Notes under the pieces: model-generated | Databases searched by the model: none | What the model saw: only the letters and a program-made list of their open reading frames with translations | Told to the model about the DNA's origin: nothing | In this document: in pieces, positions 8,985 through 17,858 of the stretch | Layout: each line of letters begins with the position of its first letter | Position numbering within the stretch: the stretch's first letter is position 1 | Translations under genes and position numbers: made by a program | Source of the DNA: Alistipes sp. CAG:268 | Lineage (GTDB): Bacteria; Bacteroidota; Bacteroidia; Bacteroidales; Rikenellaceae | DNA length: 64,000 nucleotides | Reading direction: 5' to 3' | NCBI GenBank assembly: GCA_000434235.1 | Contig: FR891993.1 | Span: forward strand, 44,345-108,344

Positions 8985-9017
8985 CAAAGATACCACTTTA
9001 TTCGGGAAACCGCCAAA
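8985..9017 (-). promoter_or_regulatory. Promoter of carbonic anhydrase
   Basis: Read on the minus strand, TTTG (9014-9017), a 21-base spacer and TATCTTTG (8985-8992) match the Bacteroidota promoter consensus. The predicted leader of about 45 bases starts with a small GC hairpin (8969-8982). Confidence 0.65.
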
Positions 9018-9063
9018 ATCGGGGAGGCGGCTCCACGGGAAACGGACAAACCCACCGGACGAA

Positions 9064-11602
9064 TCAAGGCTCGGAGCAGGAACGGACCGACAGGGTGGAA
9101 GGGGGCATGCCGTCGGCTTCGGCCGTCAGTCGAACCGTTCCCTTCCGGCCATCGTTCTGCAGGACAACGAGCGCCTTGCCGTGAAATGCCCGCCGCTGCG
9201 AGGCCTTGAACGGCTCCATACTGGTCTGGCTCCCGTTATCCACTCCGGCAATGAAGCCGCAGCCCTCCACACGGAAACGGAGCTGCGTATCGGCATCAGG
9301 CACGAGCGTGCCCTCCCGGTCCACTATCTCTACCGTCACGAACGAGAGGTCTTTTCCGTCGGCCGCAATCCGTTCCCGGTCGGCGGACAGGCGGATCTGC
9401 GCCGGAGCGCCCGCCGTCCGGATCTCCCGGGTCAGCACCACCTTTCCGTCCTTGCGGGATACTGCCCGCAGCATACCGGGTTCAAACGGCACCCGCCACC
9501 AGACATGGAACTGCCCCGGTTCCTTGCTCCTGACCCCGAGGCTACGCCCGTTCAGGAACAACTCTACCTCGTCCGCACGGTTGTAGTAGGCCCAGACATC
9601 GACCGGCTCGCCCGGTGTCCAGTTCCAATGCGGAAAGAGGTGGAGCACCGTCCGGTCGCTCCATTCGCTCTGATACATGTAGTAGGCATCCTTGGGAAAT
9701 CCGGCCAGATCCACGATACCAAAATAGGAGCTGCGCGACGGCCACCAGAAGGGCGTGGGCTCGCCCAGATAGTCGAAACCGGTCCAGACGAAAACGCCGG
9801 CACAACAGGGCAGATCCTTCACCACACGCCAGTTCTCCTCGTGAGTCGAGCCCCACAACGCACAATTGTTGTCATACGACGAACAGGCATGGACGGGTCG
9901 GTCGAAGGCCTGATCCCAGGTCTCGGGCCATGCATACCGCCGGTCCGAAGGCATGATGTAGTGGCCCCGCGTGGCGAATGCGGAGGTGGTTTCCGAGGCG
10001 ATGAAGCATTTGCCGGGGAAGTTCTTCTGGAAATCGCGATAAACACCCAGGTTGTAGTTGAATCCATAGACATCCATCGCTCCCGACCGGAAGAGGTTGT
10101 TCGAGGGATCGGCGAAATTATTCCCCGAGGTCACGGCTCGGGTCGTATCCAGGCTCTTCACGATCCGGGCCAGTTGCACGGCGATCCACGAATTGATGTT
10201 GAACGCGGAGTCCGTCCCGCCGGCCGCACGTGCCGTGCGGGGGACATTCAGCAGCACGTTGGCCTGCTGCAGGGTCAGGGTATCCGCCCGAACGTCGTCA
10301 AACTGCTCGTAAACCTCATTGCCGATGCTCCACATGAACACGGACGGATGGTTGCGGTCACGCAGGATGTGGTCGGTCAAATCCCGTTCGTACCACTCCG
10401 GGAAGTCGCGGCTGTAGTCATACTCGCTTTTCCGCTTCCGCCACATGTCGAACGCCTCGTCCTGCACCAGGAAACCCATTCTGTCACAAAGTTCGAGCAG
10501 TTCCGGAGCCGGAGGGTTGTGCGATGTCCGGATGGCATTGCACCCCATCTCCTTGAGGATCTCGAGCTGACGCTCCAGCGCCCGCCTGTTGATTGCGGTT
10601 CCCAGACAGCCCAGATCGTGATGGAGGCAGACGCCGAGGATCTTCAGCGGCTCTCCGTTCAGGAAGAAGCCCTGATCCGCATCGAACCTCATGAAACGGA
10701 TGCCGAAAGGGGTTTCATACCGATCGACGGTACGCCCCCCGATCCGCACGGTCGAAACGGCCCGATAAAGGGAGGGAGCATCCACGGACCACAACTCCGG
10801 GTCCGGGACCTTCACCTCCTGCAGCACGGAGGTATCCGAAGCCGCAGGAATGCCGGCCCGCCCGGTGCGGCACTCCCCTGCCGACCCGCCCGGTGCGGCA
10901 CTCCCCGACCCGGTTACCCTCGGGATCATAAAGCGCCGTCTCCAGCTCGACGGCCACCGGATCGGCGGAATCGTTGCACAATGTGGTCCGGACGGCCACG
11001 GCTGCCTCATCCGGTCCGACGGCCGGCGTTGTGATGAAGGTTCCCCAAAGTCCGACGTGGACCGGATGGGTCCGTACCAGCCAGACGTTTCGGTAGATTC
11101 CCGAACCGGAATACCACCGGGAATTCGGCTGTTCCGAATTATCCACCCGGACGACCAGTACATTCTCCTCCGCCCCATAATTCAGACAGGGCGTCAGGTC
11201 ATACCGGAACGAGACATAACCATTCGGCCGATATCCGAGCAGATGACCGTTGAGCCACACCCGGCTCTTTTGGTAAATGCCGTCGAAATCGACAAAGAAG
11301 CGTTTGTCACGATCACGCTCCGGAACGGTAAAACGCTTCCGGTACCATCCGACGCCGCCCGGAAGCGCCCCGCCTCCGGGAGTCGCCGGATGGTCGGGCG
11401 AAAAGTCGCCCTCGATACTCCAGTCATGCGGCAGGTTCAGTTCCCGCCACGCCGAATCGTCGAAATCCGGATCGGAGAAATCGCCGTCGGCATCCAGGGC
11501 AAACCGCCAATCGGCCGTAAAATCCGACCGTTGCCGGATCTCCGCACCGTTCTGGCAGGAAAAACCGGCCCACGCCAGCAAGGCAAGCAGGCACCGTCTC
11601 AT
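9064..11602 (-). pseudogene. Glycoside hydrolase family 2 lipoprotein, frameshifted by a 28-bp tandem duplication
   Basis: Two overlapping frames together encode a GH2 enzyme of the beta-galactosidase type. The first (from 11602) has a lipoprotein signal (LAWAGFSCQ) and the GH2 sugar-binding jelly-roll domain with LPHDWSIEGDF and WYRKRF. The second has the Ig-like domain, the TIM barrel with acid/base Glu in SIGNEVYEQF and probable nucleophile Glu in IASETTSAF, and C-terminal GH2 domains. Frame is lost near residue 233 at a direct repeat (10857-10906); removing one 28-bp unit rejoins GNRVGECRTGRAGIP exactly and gives 836 residues. As written, the product ends at 10715 and lacks the catalytic domain. 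It is the last gene of the PUL operon, 7 bases after GH92. Exact specificity (beta-galactoside or other) is inferred. Confidence 0.88.
10857..10906. repeat. 22-bp direct repeat with 28-bp period inside the GH2 gene
   Basis: Positions 10857-10878 and 10885-10906 are identical over 22 bases and separated by 6 bases, so the second copy begins 28 bases after the first. The 28-base gain shifts the GH2 reading frame by one. Loss of either copy restores a full-length enzyme. Confidence 0.95.
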
Positions 11603-11609
11603 ATCCCAA

Positions 11610-13787
11610 CTATTTGGTACTGAACTCCAGAACCCCGCCCTGCATGATCTCCCGGACAGGAATGAACGGACGGTCGAGCCTCTTCCCGTTGAAACGCACC
11701 ACCTCCATCGTCTGGTGTTTCTTGCGGTCCCGGGCCACGATCTTCAACCGATTGCCGTTCGACAGGGCCAGCTCGAACTCCTCAAAGGCCGGTATTCCCA
11801 ACGCATACTCGCCCGAAGCCGGAGTGAGCGGATAGAAGCCCATGACACTGAAAATATACCAGGCGGACATCTGTCCCAGGTCGTCGTTGCCGGAGAGGCC
11901 GTCGGGACTGTTCCGGTAGTTTGCAGCAAGGATCCCGGGCAGACGGGTCTGGATCTTGTCCAGCCGGTCGCAGTGCGCATAAAGGTAGACATAATGGTGT
12001 CCTGGCTCGTTGTCGTGGCGGTAGTGCCCCTTGTCGAAGTTCTCGTCGAGAGCCTTCACGAAGGCGTCGCGCCCGCCCATGAGTTCGATCAGCCCCGGAA
12101 CATCCTGCATCACGCAGAAGCGATAGGTCCAGTTGGCCCCTTCGGTGAATCCGACATCATCGGCATCCCACTCCCCGGAACTCCGGCGTGCCTGAAAGAA
12201 TCCGGTCTGCGGGTTGTAGAGATTCCTGTAGTTCCGCGACCGTTCCATCAGGACCCGATAATCCTCCATGTGCCCAAGCCCCTTGGCCATCTGGGCGATG
12301 CAATAGTCGTCCAGCGCATATTCGAGCGTCGAGGCCACCGACTCGTCGGTCCTGTCCGACGCAACGTACCCCGCCTTCATGTAGTGGGTCAGGCCGGCGC
12401 GGGCCTCGTAGCCGCCGTTCCAGAAATCGCGGTCTCCCCAGCGATAGTGTTCGTCGCGCGTCGGCGGAGTGAAGGCATCCTTGCGGATGGCCCGGTAGGC
12501 AGCCTCCAGATCATAACCCCGGAATCCATTGACATAGGCGTCGGCAATCACGGCGTCGGCATGGGTGCCGATCATGATGTTGGTGAAGGTCGGATTCGCC
12601 CACTTGGGAATCCATCCGGACTCCTCGTACATCTGCACCAACGACCGGACCATCGCATCGACCCGTTCCGACTGGACCAGCTGCAGCCACGGATGCTGGG
12701 CCCGAAAGGTATCCCACAGGGAGTAGGCAGTGTAGGAGGTCCCTTCATGTATGCGCTCGTCGAAGGGGCTGTAATACCTTCCGTATTCCGAGAACTCCCG
12801 AGGGTACTGCAGCGTGCGGAAGAAGGCCGTATAGAAGACCGTGAGGTCATCCTCCGACGCCCCCTTGATCGAAACCCGCGACAACTCCCGGTTCCATCGA
12901 TCCCGGCCGGAGGCCTTCACCTGCTCGAAGGTCCGCTCCCGACCGATCTCGCGGTCGAGGTTATCGGCAGCCTGCGCGTAATCGATGAATGACGAGCCGA
13001 TGCGCACCTCGACCGTCCGGACATCCGAGGCGAAGCGGACATAACCGCCGACATTCGGGGCGGCATCGCTCCGCCGGCCCTCGCTGACGGTCCCGTCGGC
13101 CCAGGTTCCGAAATCGGCGAACGGTTCCGAAAACCTCAGCACGTAATAGCAGGCAAACCGGTAGAGCCGCGGTCCGAGATGGGCATCGAACCGCTCCTTG
13201 TTGTAGAGCCGGATCTCGTTCCGCTCGGGAATAATCTCGATCCCCCCGCCCTCGCACATGCGGCCGGCCTCGATCATGAGCATCGGGGCCCCGCTGTCCG
13301 CATAGGCGAAACGGAAGAAGGAGCTGCGCGAGGTAGCCGTGAATTCGGTCCGGATCCGGCTTCCGTCGGGTTCGGTATGGCTGACCGTGTAATAATACGG
13401 CGTACCGCATTCGGTGTCTCGCTCCAAGGGGACGGCCCGCTGTTCCGGATCGGTTCGCAAAACGCCGCTCTGGGGCATCATCGTGAAATAGCCGTAATCG
13501 CCCATCCAGATCGCGGGCTGGTGAGTTCCCATGAACCCGATCAGCCGGTCGTCGGCATGGTGGTACATGGTCGCGGAGATCTTGTTGAGTCGGGTCGCCG
13601 CGCACCACTGGGTCATCCCGAACGGATCGCTCACGGCCGGCGTCGTCCCGCCGTATTCGGTCACGTGAGGGCCGCAGCTCCCGATAAACATATTGACATA
13701 GTCCACCGGAGCCTTCTCCGCCCCGAACGAGGCGCTCCCGCACAAGGTGAAAAGTACGGCAAGCAAAGATTCGAACGTCTTTTTCAT
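11610..13787 (-). CDS. Glycoside hydrolase family 92 (alpha-mannosidase)
   Basis: This 725-residue secreted enzyme has a signal peptide (AVLFTLCGSASFGA) and the GH92 two-domain architecture. VDYVNMFIGS and GGTTPAVSDPFGMTQW form the N-terminal beta-sandwich signature, THQPAIWMGDYGYF follows, and the C-terminal barrel has DEPGHHY-type (NEPGHHYVYLYA) and GLSGNDDLGQMSAWY motifs that carry the calcium and catalytic sites. GH92 enzymes are calcium-dependent exo-alpha-mannosidases acting on N-glycans and other mannosides; the linkage is not predictable here. It lies 12 bases after GH35 and 7 bases before GH2 in the PUL operon. Annotated start at 13787 gives a standard signal peptide. Confidence 0.94.
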   Translation of the reverse strand: MKKTFESLLAVLFTLCGSASFGAEKAPVDYVNMFIGSCGPHVTEYGGTTPAVSDPFGMTQWCAATRLNKISATMYHHADDRLIGFMGTHQPAIWMGDYGYFTMMPQSGVLRTDPEQRAVPLERDTECGTPYYYTVSHTEPDGSRIRTEFTATSRSSFFRFAYADSGAPMLMIEAGRMCEGGGIEIIPERNEIRLYNKERFDAHLGPRLYRFACYYVLRFSEPFADFGTWADGTVSEGRRSDAAPNVGGYVRFASDVRTVEVRIGSSFIDYAQAADNLDREIGRERTFEQVKASGRDRWNRELSRVSIKGASEDDLTVFYTAFFRTLQYPREFSEYGRYYSPFDERIHEGTSYTAYSLWDTFRAQHPWLQLVQSERVDAMVRSLVQMYEESGWIPKWANPTFTNIMIGTHADAVIADAYVNGFRGYDLEAAYRAIRKDAFTPPTRDEHYRWGDRDFWNGGYEARAGLTHYMKAGYVASDRTDESVASTLEYALDDYCIAQMAKGLGHMEDYRVLMERSRNYRNLYNPQTGFFQARRSSGEWDADDVGFTEGANWTYRFCVMQDVPGLIELMGGRDAFVKALDENFDKGHYRHDNEPGHHYVYLYAHCDRLDKIQTRLPGILAANYRNSPDGLSGNDDLGQMSAWYIFSVMGFYPLTPASGEYALGIPAFEEFELALSNGNRLKIVARDRKKHQTMEVVRFNGKRLDRPFIPVREIMQGGVLEFSTK

Positions 13788-13799
13788 AAGGCAAAACCG

Positions 13800-15647
13800 T
13801 TATTCCCTGCAATCGTCCAGAATCGGATTTTCAAGGCCCTGCAATGCGGGGTTCGACGGAGTGAGGAGGTCGAGAACCACCACTTCGTTTCGTCCCGGCA
13901 CGATCCACGGGGCGGGGAGGTACATCGTCTGCGTCGGACCGATGTTCCAGAACCGGCCCAGACAATGGCCGTTTACCCAGACCACACCCTTGCCCCAGTT
14001 CTGCATGTCGAGGAAGGTGTCCTTCGCCTCGTCCGCCTCGAACCATCCCCGATAATAGGCCGGCTGATCGGGCAGAACGGTCATCGGGGAGAATTCGAGA
14101 CCTGCGGGAGCCTGATCGTTCTGCAACGGGGCGGTATGGATCCGCCACTTCTCGAGCGGCGTACGCTTCGTCCCGTTCTGGAGCACAACCGGCCCGACCA
14201 GTCCCTTCCGGTCACCCAGATAGACATCCGAATTGACCCGGCCCATCGCCTCCACGATAACCGAAAGTTCGGCCTCCCCGTGCATCCGGCCTGCCGGCAA
14301 CTCACAGACCGTCTCGTTTTTCCGGCGATCCAGCGTCCGGATCACCTTCCCGTCGAGCAACACGACGGCAAAATCATGAACGCCTTCGAAAACGATGCTG
14401 CCGGAGGCGTCCCGAGGCAGGGTCGTCGAATAGACGACATAGCCGAACCCCTGTCCGTAATGTTCCATGTTGCGGGGCGTATCGTCGAGAACGGGGCGGG
14501 AAAGGTTTTCCAGCACGGGAGCCGTCTCTTCGAGCGTGAACTCGGCCACGGCCATCGTCTGCGGACGCTCCGGAACAGCCGGGAACGTCTCTTCAGGCAG
14601 CCGTTGCTGGAGGAACGTGCGTATTGCCTCGTATTTCGGAGTCGCCCAACCGGCCTCACTGATCGGAGCATCGTAGTCATAGCTCGAAGTCTGCGGATCG
14701 TAATGCCCGCCGACATTGAAATTAGCCCCGCTCCAGAGGCCGAACGACGTGCCGCCATGAACCATATAGAAGTTGTACGACACCCGATGGTTCTCGAAAT
14801 AGTCCAACTGCCGGATCACGGCGTCGGTCGCCACCCGGCCATGTCTTTCACCCCAATGGTCCAGCCATCCGGGATAGAACTCCGCAACAAACAGCGGACC
14901 CTGCGGCATGACGCTCCGGAGCGAATCCAGCGCAACGCGGGGATCCTCGTGCGTCCCGAAATTCGCGGCACAGAAGAGATCCTCGCGCCGATCGACCAGG
15001 CGGGCGAAATAGTCGCACTGGAACATCGGCACGTCGAAGCCCGACTCGACAAGATAGTCGCGGATGATTCCCAGATAGGTCGTATCCGTTCCCCAGTGGC
15101 CATACTCGTTCTCGACCTGGACCATCAGGATGGGGCCTCCCTGCGTAATCTGCAGGGGAGCCAGGGTCTCACCCACCTTGTTCAGGTACTTCCGGGTACG
15201 CTCCAGGAAATAGGGATCCTGCGAGCGCAGACCGATCCCCTCTTTCCGAAGCAGCCACCAGGGAAGTCCGCCCATATCCCACTCCGCACAGACATACGGT
15301 CCCGGACGCAGGATGACCCAAAGGCCCTCTTCCTGCGCCAAACGGCAGAACTCCGCCATATCATCGAAATTCCGCTGATCGAACCGGTCCTGCTCCGGTT
15401 CCGCCTTGTTCCAGAAGAGGTAGGTACATACCGTATTGAGGCCCATTGCCCGGAGCATCTGAAGACGATGACGCCAGTAAGCCTTGGGGATTCGGTCGAA
15501 ATGAATCTCCCCGCTGCGGAGAACCACGGAATCCCCGTCGAGCAGGAACGTATCGCCCTGGATGGAAAAGGTCCGGGCGCCGCTCCCGCATCCAATCAAC
15601 TGCACACACGCCAAAAGGGCGAACAGCAAATAATGCACTATTCTCAT
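13800..15647 (-). CDS. Glycoside hydrolase family 35 beta-galactosidase lipoprotein
   Basis: This 615-residue enzyme starts with a lipoprotein signal (LACVQLIGC). The GH35 barrel is clear: GEIHFDRIPKAYW, GLNTVCTYLFWN, ILRPGPYVCAEWDMGGLPWWL, and the signature GGPILMVQVENEYG containing the acid/base Glu; the nucleophile Glu is in FVAEFYPGWLDHWGE. Beta-sandwich domains follow, ending with GKGVVWVNGHCLGRFW and GPTQTMYLP. It removes terminal beta-galactose, for example from N-acetyllactosamine or galacto-beta-1,3-GalNAc. It sits between the unassigned lipoprotein (9 bases) and GH92 (12 bases), clearly in the same operon. Confidence 0.96.
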   Translation of the reverse strand: MRIVHYLLFALLACVQLIGCGSGARTFSIQGDTFLLDGDSVVLRSGEIHFDRIPKAYWRHRLQMLRAMGLNTVCTYLFWNKAEPEQDRFDQRNFDDMAEFCRLAQEEGLWVILRPGPYVCAEWDMGGLPWWLLRKEGIGLRSQDPYFLERTRKYLNKVGETLAPLQITQGGPILMVQVENEYGHWGTDTTYLGIIRDYLVESGFDVPMFQCDYFARLVDRREDLFCAANFGTHEDPRVALDSLRSVMPQGPLFVAEFYPGWLDHWGERHGRVATDAVIRQLDYFENHRVSYNFYMVHGGTSFGLWSGANFNVGGHYDPQTSSYDYDAPISEAGWATPKYEAIRTFLQQRLPEETFPAVPERPQTMAVAEFTLEETAPVLENLSRPVLDDTPRNMEHYGQGFGYVVYSTTLPRDASGSIVFEGVHDFAVVLLDGKVIRTLDRRKNETVCELPAGRMHGEAELSVIVEAMGRVNSDVYLGDRKGLVGPVVLQNGTKRTPLEKWRIHTAPLQNDQAPAGLEFSPMTVLPDQPAYYRGWFEADEAKDTFLDMQNWGKGVVWVNGHCLGRFWNIGPTQTMYLPAPWIVPGRNEVVVLDLLTPSNPALQGLENPILDDCRE

Positions 15648-15656
15648 TTCCGATCT

Positions 15657-17795
15657 TTATTCGTTTTTGTAATAAGTAGTCCAACGGGTTGCCAGAATCT
15701 TCCGGCTGTTTTTGCCGCAGTCGGGGATCGACCGGAGGTATTCGAATTGCTGATCGCCCCCGAAATCGCACGTATAGATCCGAACCGAATTGTCCTTCAT
15801 CAGGAAGGCCAGATCGTCGATATAGTCACCCGTACAGTCGTTGCCCTTCATGTCGAGCACCTGGTCGGGATCCAGATCGACCGTCTTCGACACGAGCGTC
15901 GGCTGCAGGGTCCCCTGGAAGATTCCCCGAAGCTCGATCGTTCCGTCTCCCTTGCGCAACGCAACGGCCAGATTGTCGATCTCTCGGGTATTGTCCACGT
16001 AGAGCACGTATTTCGTCCTTAGGCCGGTCACGAAGAGGAAATCGTCGGCCGGAACCGTTCCGAGCATGTCGTTCAGACGGGCCGTAAGCACAGGTTCGAC
16101 CTCATAGCTGAAGTTCTCATAACCGACCGTGGACGAAGAGGCGACCTTCTCATAGACCGTAAAACGGACCGTGGCACCGTCGGAACGGGCCGTGACGATC
16201 TCGTCCGGATCGGCCTGGCCGACCCCTTTCTTCTGCAGGTTCATCGCAGCGATTCCGACCATCTCTCCGTCGGCGGTCTCCCCGGCCACGTTGTTGCAGT
16301 TTACATACTGATTGCCCATGTGGTCGTAGAACTCGACCTCCAGACCGTTTGCCGTCCTCTTGACCAGCATGCGTTCATCGATGGCATGGAACTCCAGACG
16401 GATGCGCGAGGCATCCACGATGTCGCCCCCGTAGATCCAGGAGAAGGAGAAATCGTCCTCCCGCTGTATCCACCGGGTATAATCCGACGAATAGAGGCTG
16501 TTATCGACCACCTTGTCCCCGATCGAGGTGATGGTCATCCGGTCGTATTTCTTCGGTTTGCCGCTCCAGCGGTTGCCCAGCAACGTCCCCCGGTCGAGCA
16601 CGTAATAATCGGCCGGATCCATCGAGGGGTATGCGGACGCATTCGAGGTATAGTTCAGCATCAGGTCCTCGAAAACCTTGTAGGCGATCGTCGGGCCGTA
16701 CTGCTTCCGCTTCAGGTTGTTGGGAATGGAGGTCGTCGGAGCCGGCTCGAACAGCGTGGCGGGCGGTTCGATCTGGACAAGGCACCCGCCGCGACGGAAG
16801 GTCTCCAGGGCAAACGAAGCCAGCAACTCGGGAGCCATGTCCATCGGGCCCCATCCGATCCAGCGGACACTGCCGTCCTCCCACAAGGGGAGCGACTGCG
16901 CCTCGACCTCCTGCCACCACCAGGCCTGATCGCTCGTGCCCCACAGGTTTCCGTTCCGGTAATTGGCCATGTTGCGGGAGAAGGTCAGCGCCTGGATCTC
17001 CGCACCCCAACCGTTGTTGTTGAAATTGATGGTCAGGTCGCTGCCGAGGATGTCGCAGACCTCGTTCAGATGATCGAGCCAGAAACCGTGGCCCGCAGCG
17101 TCGGTATAACAGAGATCCCACGACTGGTCGCCCCACACCAGACGACGTTCGTGGTCCTTGAGCATCTGTGCAATCTCGGGCAGCAGCGAAAACTCGATGG
17201 CAAAGCCGTGTCCGTCGTTGCGGCGGTCGTGCGTACCGATCAGCTCATGGAACCGCACGCCCTTCACGTTGGGGTACTTCGCAAAGATATCCTCGAAACA
17301 GTCCAGGTCCATATTGAGGCCCTTGATCGTTTCGGGCTCTCCGTAACGCCTTTTCGGCAGGGGCAGATTGCCCAACTCACCGTTCTGGGCCGTATAGTTA
17401 TCGGAAGCGTAGATATCGAGGTAGACATCGATATCCTTCTGTGCAAAATAGCGGAACTCGCTCAACAGGTTCGGATGGACGCGGTTCACACCGACCGACG
17501 GGTCGCCCTGTCCGTGGCCCTCCTCCTTGTAATAGGAGATCGGGTTGGTCAATACCGAAACCTTGTATTTCGTGCGCAGCCGATCGACCGTCGCGCAGAT
17601 CTTCTCGACAAAGGCTTTTACCTGTGCATCGCTCCAGTCCACCCCCACGCCGTCGATCTGCAGCAGCAGTTCCTGCTCGGTCTCATCGGGAGAGGGGGTC
17701 GGCGGCGGGGTCAGCGGGTTGGATGCAATCTTGGAAGAGCAGGAGATGGCCAGGATCAGGACCATCAGAAAATTCAAAATCCATTTCATAATCAC
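15657..17795 (-). CDS. Unassigned PUL lipoprotein, possible TIM-barrel glycosidase
   Basis: This 712-residue protein has a lipoprotein signal (MVLILAISC, then Ser/Pro/Thr-rich linker to about residue 42). The middle looks enzymatic: conserved-looking acidic and aromatic blocks such as VRFHELIGTHD, LVWGDQSWD, NGWGAEIQAL and SDQAWWWQEVE, with alternating strand and helix character suggesting a (beta/alpha)8 barrel over about 50-390. The remaining 300 residues look like beta-sandwich domains, ending with a repeat rich in Asp and Gly (DPDQVLDMKGNDCTGDYIDD). It lacks a convincing GH18 DxxDxDxE motif, and I cannot place it in a family; a GH98-like or novel endo-acting glycosidase is possible. Its position after the SusE-like gene is where surface endo-enzymes often occur. 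Confidence 0.7.
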   Translation of the reverse strand: MIMKWILNFLMVLILAISCSSKIASNPLTPPPTPSPDETEQELLLQIDGVGVDWSDAQVKAFVEKICATVDRLRTKYKVSVLTNPISYYKEEGHGQGDPSVGVNRVHPNLLSEFRYFAQKDIDVYLDIYASDNYTAQNGELGNLPLPKRRYGEPETIKGLNMDLDCFEDIFAKYPNVKGVRFHELIGTHDRRNDGHGFAIEFSLLPEIAQMLKDHERRLVWGDQSWDLCYTDAAGHGFWLDHLNEVCDILGSDLTINFNNNGWGAEIQALTFSRNMANYRNGNLWGTSDQAWWWQEVEAQSLPLWEDGSVRWIGWGPMDMAPELLASFALETFRRGGCLVQIEPPATLFEPAPTTSIPNNLKRKQYGPTIAYKVFEDLMLNYTSNASAYPSMDPADYYVLDRGTLLGNRWSGKPKKYDRMTITSIGDKVVDNSLYSSDYTRWIQREDDFSFSWIYGGDIVDASRIRLEFHAIDERMLVKRTANGLEVEFYDHMGNQYVNCNNVAGETADGEMVGIAAMNLQKKGVGQADPDEIVTARSDGATVRFTVYEKVASSSTVGYENFSYEVEPVLTARLNDMLGTVPADDFLFVTGLRTKYVLYVDNTREIDNLAVALRKGDGTIELRGIFQGTLQPTLVSKTVDLDPDQVLDMKGNDCTGDYIDDLAFLMKDNSVRIYTCDFGGDQQFEYLRSIPDCGKNSRKILATRWTTYYKNE

Positions 17796-17811
17796 AAACG
17801 GTTTTCAACAG

Positions 17812-17849
17812 GTCACTTCCTGCCGGGATCGATCCCGGCAGGAAGTGAC
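17812..17849. repeat. Perfect 38-bp palindrome between SusE-like and enzyme genes
   Basis: Two 19-base arms (17812-17830 and 17831-17849) are exact reverse complements with no spacer. It lies in the largest gap of the PUL operon (63 bases). On the minus-strand transcript it would form a very stable hairpin just after the SusE-like stop, but no T run follows, so it is not a simple terminator. Confidence 0.9.
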
Positions 17850-17858
17850 TGCATCGGT

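Noticed and set aside
8470-11034. An 854-codon plus-strand frame across carbonic anhydrase and GH2
   Set aside because: It is the antisense of two genes with clear active-site motifs and crosses their promoter region.
15657-17795. GH18 endo-glycosidase assignment
   Set aside because: The closest segment (GLNMDLDCFEDI) does not match the DxxDxDxE catalytic motif well enough.
17812-17849. Palindrome as a Rho-independent terminator
   Set aside because: No T run follows on either strand, and the downstream PUL genes need to be transcribed, so it is listed as a repeat of unknown role.
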